Shown here: piece after piece, positions 49,973 to 51,878 of the stretch
How the letters are laid out: every line of letters starts with the position of its first letter
Position numbering within the stretch: position 1 is the first letter of the stretch
NCBI RefSeq assembly: GCF_030656115.1
Contig: NZ_JAUSOO010000078.1
Span: 1-51,878, forward strand
Origin: Hydrogenophaga sp.
Lineage (GTDB): Bacteria > Pseudomonadota > Gammaproteobacteria > Burkholderiales > Burkholderiaceae_C
Direction: 5' to 3'
Length of the DNA: 51,878 nt
Position numbers and translations under genes: made by a program
Notes under the pieces: generated by a model
Told to the model about the DNA's origin: nothing
What the model saw: only the letters and a program-made list of their open reading frames with translations
Database searches by the model: none

Positions 49973-50656
49973 TCAGCGCTGAAACCAGGGCAGCGCCACC
50001 CAAGCCAGCAAGGCGGCGGTGTTCAAGATGGCCGTGGCCCAGTACACCGCGCGAAAAGCCGGCTTGCTCGATTTGTGCCGAAGAATCTGGTGGGCAAACC
50101 AGGCGCCTGGCCACCCGCCAGCCAGGCCCAGCAGGTGCAGGGTGTCTTCCTTGATGCGCCAGGCCCCTTGGCGGGCCGCGTGTTTGTCTTGCCAGTAGGT
50201 GTAGAAGGTCACCAGGTTCAGCGCAAACGCAGCGGGCAACACAAACCAGGTGAAACGACCGGTGAATGCGCCAGCCACCAGCAGCACCAGCCACACCAGC
50301 ATGAGCGCCAACACCGGGCCAACCGGCTGAGCATGGCGTGCCGTTGCTGGCGCGCGCCGGCTTGTGCCGGTCCGTGCTGGGGCGCGGCTGCCCGGTTGGT
50401 CTGCCTGTCGCGGGCGGCCAGGCGGCTGGGCGTGGCCCGGGCGTTCGTCGCCGGTCAGCGGACGAACTTGCATGGCCCGCGGGCCTTTGCCGCCCACATG
50501 GATTTCTTCAAAGCCCACCTGCAGCCCTTCTGTGGGCCCCGGGGCACCCGAAAAGTCGCGGATGTGAAAGAAGATGTCGGCGGGCGTCTGGTCGCTTTTG
50601 ATGAATCCGAAGGCTTTGGCGCTGTTCCACCGAACCACGGTTCCCTGTTTTCTCAT
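49973..50656 (-). CDS. Cold-shock domain fused to DUF1294 membrane protein
   Basis: The 227-residue protein has an N-terminal cold-shock domain (1-67) with RNP-type motif KAFGFIKSD and DIFFHIRDFS, a charged linker (about 70-115), and a C-terminal DUF1294 part with hydrophobic segments and the family motif WQDKHAARQGAWRI. This fusion is known in proteobacteria but its role is undefined; it may tether a nucleic-acid-binding domain to the inner membrane. It diverges from the antitoxin gene. Confidence 0.88.
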   Translation of the reverse strand: MRKQGTVVRWNSAKAFGFIKSDQTPADIFFHIRDFSGAPGPTEGLQVGFEEIHVGGKGPRAMQVRPLTGDERPGHAQPPGRPRQADQPGSRAPARTGTSRRAPATARHAQPVGPVLALMLVWLVLLVAGAFTGRFTWFVLPAAFALNLVTFYTYWQDKHAARQGAWRIKEDTLHLLGLAGGWPGAWFAHQILRHKSSKPAFRAVYWATAILNTAALLAWVALPWFQR

Positions 50657-50703
50657 GCTGTTTTTCTGTGCTGTTGGCTTGTTCGTTGAGAATTATGCCG
50701 TTG

Positions 50704-50738
50704 TTGCAGAAATGGGTAGAGTGGCGCAAAATGCGCCA
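50704..50738 (+). promoter_or_regulatory. Antitoxin promoter with operator palindrome on the -10
   Basis: TTGCAG (50704-50709), 17 nt, CAAAAT (50727-50732) form a good promoter. A perfect 7-bp inverted repeat TGGCGCA-AAA-TGCGCCA (50722-50738) covers the -10 box. GGAG (about 50743) precedes the ATG at 50753. The layout fits autorepression by the antitoxin or toxin-antitoxin complex. Confidence 0.7.
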
Positions 50739-50752
50739 TAAAGGAGTTCATC

Positions 50753-51100
50753 ATGGCCGCATCATCCAGCCCGTTTGCTTCCGTGAAATTGTCCGCATCC
50801 CTGGTCCAGCAGGCCCGCGAAGCCGCCCAGCCGCAGCGCCGTTCGGTCGCTGGTCAGATCGAATATTGGGCCACGCTGGGGCGCATTGCCGACGAAACCG
50901 GGCTGACGGTGCAAGAGGCGCGCGAAGCGATTGCCCTGTACGACGCGCGCCAGCGCGCGGTTGGGACCGCAGACGAATCGGTGGACGCCATTGAGTCTCG
51001 CTTCTTGGCGGCCGAAACAAGCGGCCGCCTGGCGCAGGCGGTGCGCGAAACGGTGCTGGCCAACCGCCGCGCATTGCCCGATTCCCGCCGCACCGCCTGA
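50753..51100 (+). CDS. ParD-like antitoxin
   Basis: The 115-residue protein starts with a predicted ribbon-helix-helix-type DNA-binding segment (ASVKLSASLVQQAREAA) and the signature RSVAGQIEYWATLGRIADETG, as in the ParD-like antitoxins (PF11903-type). The C-terminal part (about 60-115) is charged and helical and would bind the toxin. The zeta-type toxin gene starts 3 nt after its stop, so the two are translated together. Confidence 0.85.
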   Translation: MAASSSPFASVKLSASLVQQAREAAQPQRRSVAGQIEYWATLGRIADETGLTVQEAREAIALYDARQRAVGTADESVDAIESRFLAAETSGRLAQAVRETVLANRRALPDSRRTA

Positions 51101-51103
51101 GGC

Positions 51104-51724
51104 GTGCCAGCCCCGGTTTTCTATTTGCTGGCCGGTCCCAACGGCGCTGGCAAATCCACCCTCTACCGTGCGGCTGTGGCAGGGCGTCTGATCCCCGTTG
51201 CAGCGGAATTTGTGAACGCTGACCTGTACGAGGCGGCGCATTTGCAGCACCTGGCAGATCCGCAGGCGCGCTCGTTGCAGGCCCGCGCGTGGGCTGACGC
51301 CCGGCGGGCCGAATGCCTGGCCAAGGGGCTTTCGTTCGCCAGCGAAACCGTGTTTTCGCACACCTCCAAGCTCGACTTGATGGCCGCAGCCCGGCGAGCC
51401 GGTTTCTCTGTGGTGCTGCTGGTGGTGTGTGTTGACGACCCGCAGCAACTGCTGGGCCGTGTGAGCCGGCGCGTGGAGGAGGGTGGCCACCCGGTGGCGC
51501 CCGAGCGGATTTTGGCGCGCTACCCGCGCACGGTGCGCCACCTGGGTGTGGCGGTGCGCCGGGCAGATCTGGCGTTGCTGTACGACACATCCCAACCCGC
51601 TGGCGAAGCGTTTCAGCCACCTCGGCTGGTGGCGCGCTTGCGTGCGGGTGCCTTTGTCTGGCAGGCTGAGCCCTTGCCGGCGTGGGCTCAGCGGGTGCTG
51701 TCACCCGATCCCGCCCAGCGCTGA
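51104..51724 (+). CDS. Zeta-type toxin, P-loop kinase
   Basis: The 206-residue protein (GTG start at 51104) is a zeta-toxin-family kinase, with Walker A LLAGPNGAGKST near the N-terminus, FVNADLYEAA with an acidic residue at the usual catalytic place, and SFASETVFSHTSKLDLM. Zeta toxins phosphorylate UDP-N-acetyl amino sugars and poison cell-wall synthesis; this activity is inferred from the family. The C-terminal part (ERILARYPRTVRHL) has the conserved basic residues. It lies 17 nt before the edge of an IS element. Confidence 0.88.
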   Translation: MPAPVFYLLAGPNGAGKSTLYRAAVAGRLIPVAAEFVNADLYEAAHLQHLADPQARSLQARAWADARRAECLAKGLSFASETVFSHTSKLDLMAAARRAGFSVVLLVVCVDDPQQLLGRVSRRVEEGGHPVAPERILARYPRTVRHLGVAVRRADLALLYDTSQPAGEAFQPPRLVARLRAGAFVWQAEPLPAWAQRVLSPDPAQR

Positions 51725-51741
51725 CGCGGCCCTCAGCCCGC

Positions 51742-51878
51742 TAGTGTAGTGTTTGATTCTTGATGGAACTTATATTACGAGTGCATTTCCAATGCTCTAC
51801 TACGAGCAAATGGAGAGAGCCAGTGCGAGTTGCCCCCGAGATTGTGTTGACCGACGAAGAGCGAGCCGAGTTGACCCG
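51742..51878 (+). mobile_element. Left end of an IS630-family insertion sequence (partial)
   Basis: After the zeta gene the sequence becomes richer in A/T (51755-51810) and leads into an IS630-type transposase. CTAG at 51741-51744 contains the TA target typical of IS630 elements, so the boundary is put there by inference. The right end lies outside the window, so the inverted repeats cannot be compared. Confidence 0.6.
51823..51878 (+). CDS. IS630-family transposase, 5' fragment
   Basis: The GTG at 51823, preceded by GGAGAG, opens a frame reading VRVAPEIVLTDEERAELT up to the window end. This opening is characteristic of IS630-family transposases. Only 18 codons are present, so intactness cannot be judged. 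Confidence 0.7.
   Translation, partial: MRVAPEIVLTDEERAELT

Overview
The window looks like a chromosomal segment of a high-GC betaproteobacterium of the order Burkholderiales, most likely Comamonadaceae (Hydrogenophaga/Rhodoferax-like). The basis is overall base composition, the protein sequences, and gene orders known from that group (sucA-sucB-lpdA; rlmN-pilF-rodZ-ispG-hisS-yfgM-bamB-der-hfq-hflX-hflK-hflC-hisZ-purA). No database search was possible, so the genus is an inference.

Layout. (1) 113-6154: 2-oxoglutarate dehydrogenase operon sucA, sucB, a small PspC/SHOCT membrane-protein gene, and lpdA, closed by three successive hairpins; then zapE. (2) 7464-9513, minus strand: bamD, a truncated-looking HTH frame and a PP2C-type protein phosphatase; rluD diverges from bamD. 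(3) 10822-29874: a long, mostly co-directional housekeeping block for chromosome segregation (scpB), rRNA modification (rluB, rlmN), nucleotides (ndk, purA, a phosphoribosyltransferase), type IV pili (pilF), cell shape (rodZ), isoprenoids (ispG), translation (hisS), outer-membrane assembly (yfgM, bamB), ribosome GTPases (der, hflX), RNA chaperone (hfq), membrane proteolysis control (hflK/hflC) and histidine synthesis (hisZ). (4) 29993-36389: a mixed region with a cystathionine beta-lyase-like gene, tRNA 2-selenouridine synthase, a tesA/ybbA divergent pair with overlapping start codons, an rlmB interrupted by one in-frame stop, and a two-gene chromate-transporter-type pair. (5) 36527-44186: fatty-acid/acyl-CoA metabolism (SDR reductase, FadB-like and FadA-like proteins, acyl-CoA dehydrogenase) and an S9 peptidase lipoprotein. 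(6) 44211-47370: exeA/gspB-type secretion accessory genes with an orphan, degenerate ABC ATPase. (7) 47567-51878: YgiQ radical-SAM protein, a cold-shock/DUF1294 fusion, a ParD-like antitoxin with a zeta-type toxin under an apparently self-regulated promoter, and the left end of an IS630-family insertion sequence running off the window.

Most of the window is conserved core genome. The points most worth attention are the nonsense codon in rlmB, the HTH frame immediately after bamD, the ABC ATPase lacking catalytic residues within the exeA-gspB unit, the missing ybbP partner, the PspC-like gene inside the OGDH operon, and the antitoxin-zeta module beside an IS element. I did not find a CRISPR array, tRNA, rRNA, prophage or clearly new multi-gene defence system. 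No gene-free stretch exceeds 300 bases.
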